Part shown: one piece after another, positions 63,534 to 64,000 of the stretch
Position numbering within the stretch: the first letter of the stretch is position 1
Layout: the number at the start of each line of letters is the position of its first letter
NCBI RefSeq assembly: GCF_000421705.1
Contig: NZ_ATXN01000004.1
Location: 131,501 to 195,500 of the forward strand
Origin: Brevundimonas naejangsanensis DSM 23858
GTDB taxonomy: Bacteria; Pseudomonadota; Alphaproteobacteria; Caulobacterales; Caulobacteraceae
Length of the DNA stretch: 64,000 nt
Direction: 5' to 3'
Notes under the pieces: model-generated
Database searches by the model: none
Told to the model about the DNA's origin: nothing
The model's input: only the letters and a program-made list of their open reading frames with translations
Made by a program: the position numbers and the translations under genes

Positions 63534-64000
63534 ATGAGCGGATCGGACGACTACGACATCATCATCGCCGGCGCCGGGCTGGTCGGGGCGACCTTTGCGC
63601 TGGCGGCGGCGCAGGGCGGCCTGCGCCCTGTCATGGTGGACCCTCAGCCCTTTGACGCCCAGATGGCGCCGACTTTCGACGGGCGGGCGACGGCCATCTC
63701 CTACGCCAACTTCCGCATGCTGAAGGCTCTGGGCCTGGGCGAGGCGCTGGAGCCGCACGCCTGCCGCATGGACCGCATTCTGGTGACGGACGGCCGCCGC
63801 CCCGGCGCCGCCAGCCGCAAGCCTTCGGCCGCCTATATCCGTTTCGATGCGGACGAGATCGGCGACCGCAATGGCGGAGAGCCGCTGGGCTATATGGTCG
63901 AGAACCGCCGCCTGCGCGCCGCCCTGGCCGAGTTGGTGAACGCGCAGGGGCTGGAGGTCCGCGCTCCCGCCGCCGTGGCCGATGTGGCCGTTGGGCCCGG
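63534..64000 (+). CDS. UbiH/UbiF-type FAD monooxygenase, N-terminal part (runs off the right edge)
   Basis: The visible 155 residues show the FAD motif YDIIIAGAGLVGATFALAAA near residue 7 and the second motif FDGRATAISYANFRMLKALG. Next come KPSAAYIRFDADEIGD and YMVENRRLRAALAELV. These match ubiquinone-biosynthesis hydroxylases (UbiH, UbiF, UbiI group); which ring position it hydroxylates cannot be told from the part seen. It is divergent from ftsK across 174 bases. Confidence 0.85.
   Translation, partial: MSGSDDYDIIIAGAGLVGATFALAAAQGGLRPVMVDPQPFDAQMAPTFDGRATAISYANFRMLKALGLGEALEPHACRMDRILVTDGRRPGAASRKPSAAYIRFDADEIGDRNGGEPLGYMVENRRLRAALAELVNAQGLEVRAPAAVADVAVGP

Overview
The window is a piece of a high-GC alphaproteobacterial chromosome from the order Caulobacterales, most likely Brevundimonas or a close relative (the genus is inference). 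The main reasons are gene order and content. A DUF299-type gene, a roughly 480-base non-coding stretch and hemE stand in the arrangement that flanks the Caulobacter crescentus replication origin. mnmE-mnmG-rsmG-parA-parB follows with several parS sites. holA, lptE, leuS, a DUF3576 lipoprotein, an NtrZ-like protein and a CenR-like regulator then match the Caulobacter side of the origin.

Layout. 1-11.2 kb is ordinary chromosome: nth (cut by the edge), an amidohydrolase, an EmrAB-type efflux operon with its TetR gene, a creatininase-family enzyme, a phasin-like protein, a Rieske protein with gpsA, then tsaD divergent from hemC-hemD. A tRNA-Thr(CGT) ends at 11302. From it to about 15.3 kb lies a lower-GC stretch of small and poorly known genes. 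It is bracketed by an 18/20-bp direct repeat of the tRNA 3' end, so it looks like a small tRNA-targeted island with no visible integrase. Its core is an overlapping run of cold-shock protein, IF-1-like OB fold, two unknowns and a NYN-LOTUS putative RNase.

15.7-31.7 kb carries gdhA, metK, argG, a PQQ-type sugar dehydrogenase, a universal stress protein, the 1620-residue NAD-glutamate dehydrogenase, an AI-2E-type transporter, a HerA-like ATPase, mltA and a Tim44-domain gene. 32-36.6 kb is the origin-proximal cluster secB, dnaQ, coaE, aroE, maf, ppsR. The predicted oriC is 36.64-37.13 kb, with two DnaA-box-like sites, seven GANTC (CcrM) sites, seven GGCGCC motifs and an AT-rich element. To its right are hemE-hemH-hemJ, rho, the mnmE-to-parB segregation/tRNA-modification block, holA-lptE-leuS, ntrZ, cenR and a LysR gene, then an SLC13 transporter, xthA, lolA, ftsK and the start of a UbiH-type monooxygenase.

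Less ordinary signals are these. (1) A family of about 12 palindromic elements of 39-44 bp has covarying stems; three copies sit in frame inside tsaD. (2) A predicted trans-acting sRNA at 27.0-27.1 kb has two hairpins with CCUCC-rich, anti-Shine-Dalgarno loops. (3) Mutually exclusive hairpins precede leuS, one of them covering its ribosome binding site. (4) Four parS sites lie in or beside mnmG and parA, with a fifth near-match inside secB. (5) GGCGCC motifs are clustered in the origin. Gene names are recognised from motifs and order by reading alone; no database search was run.
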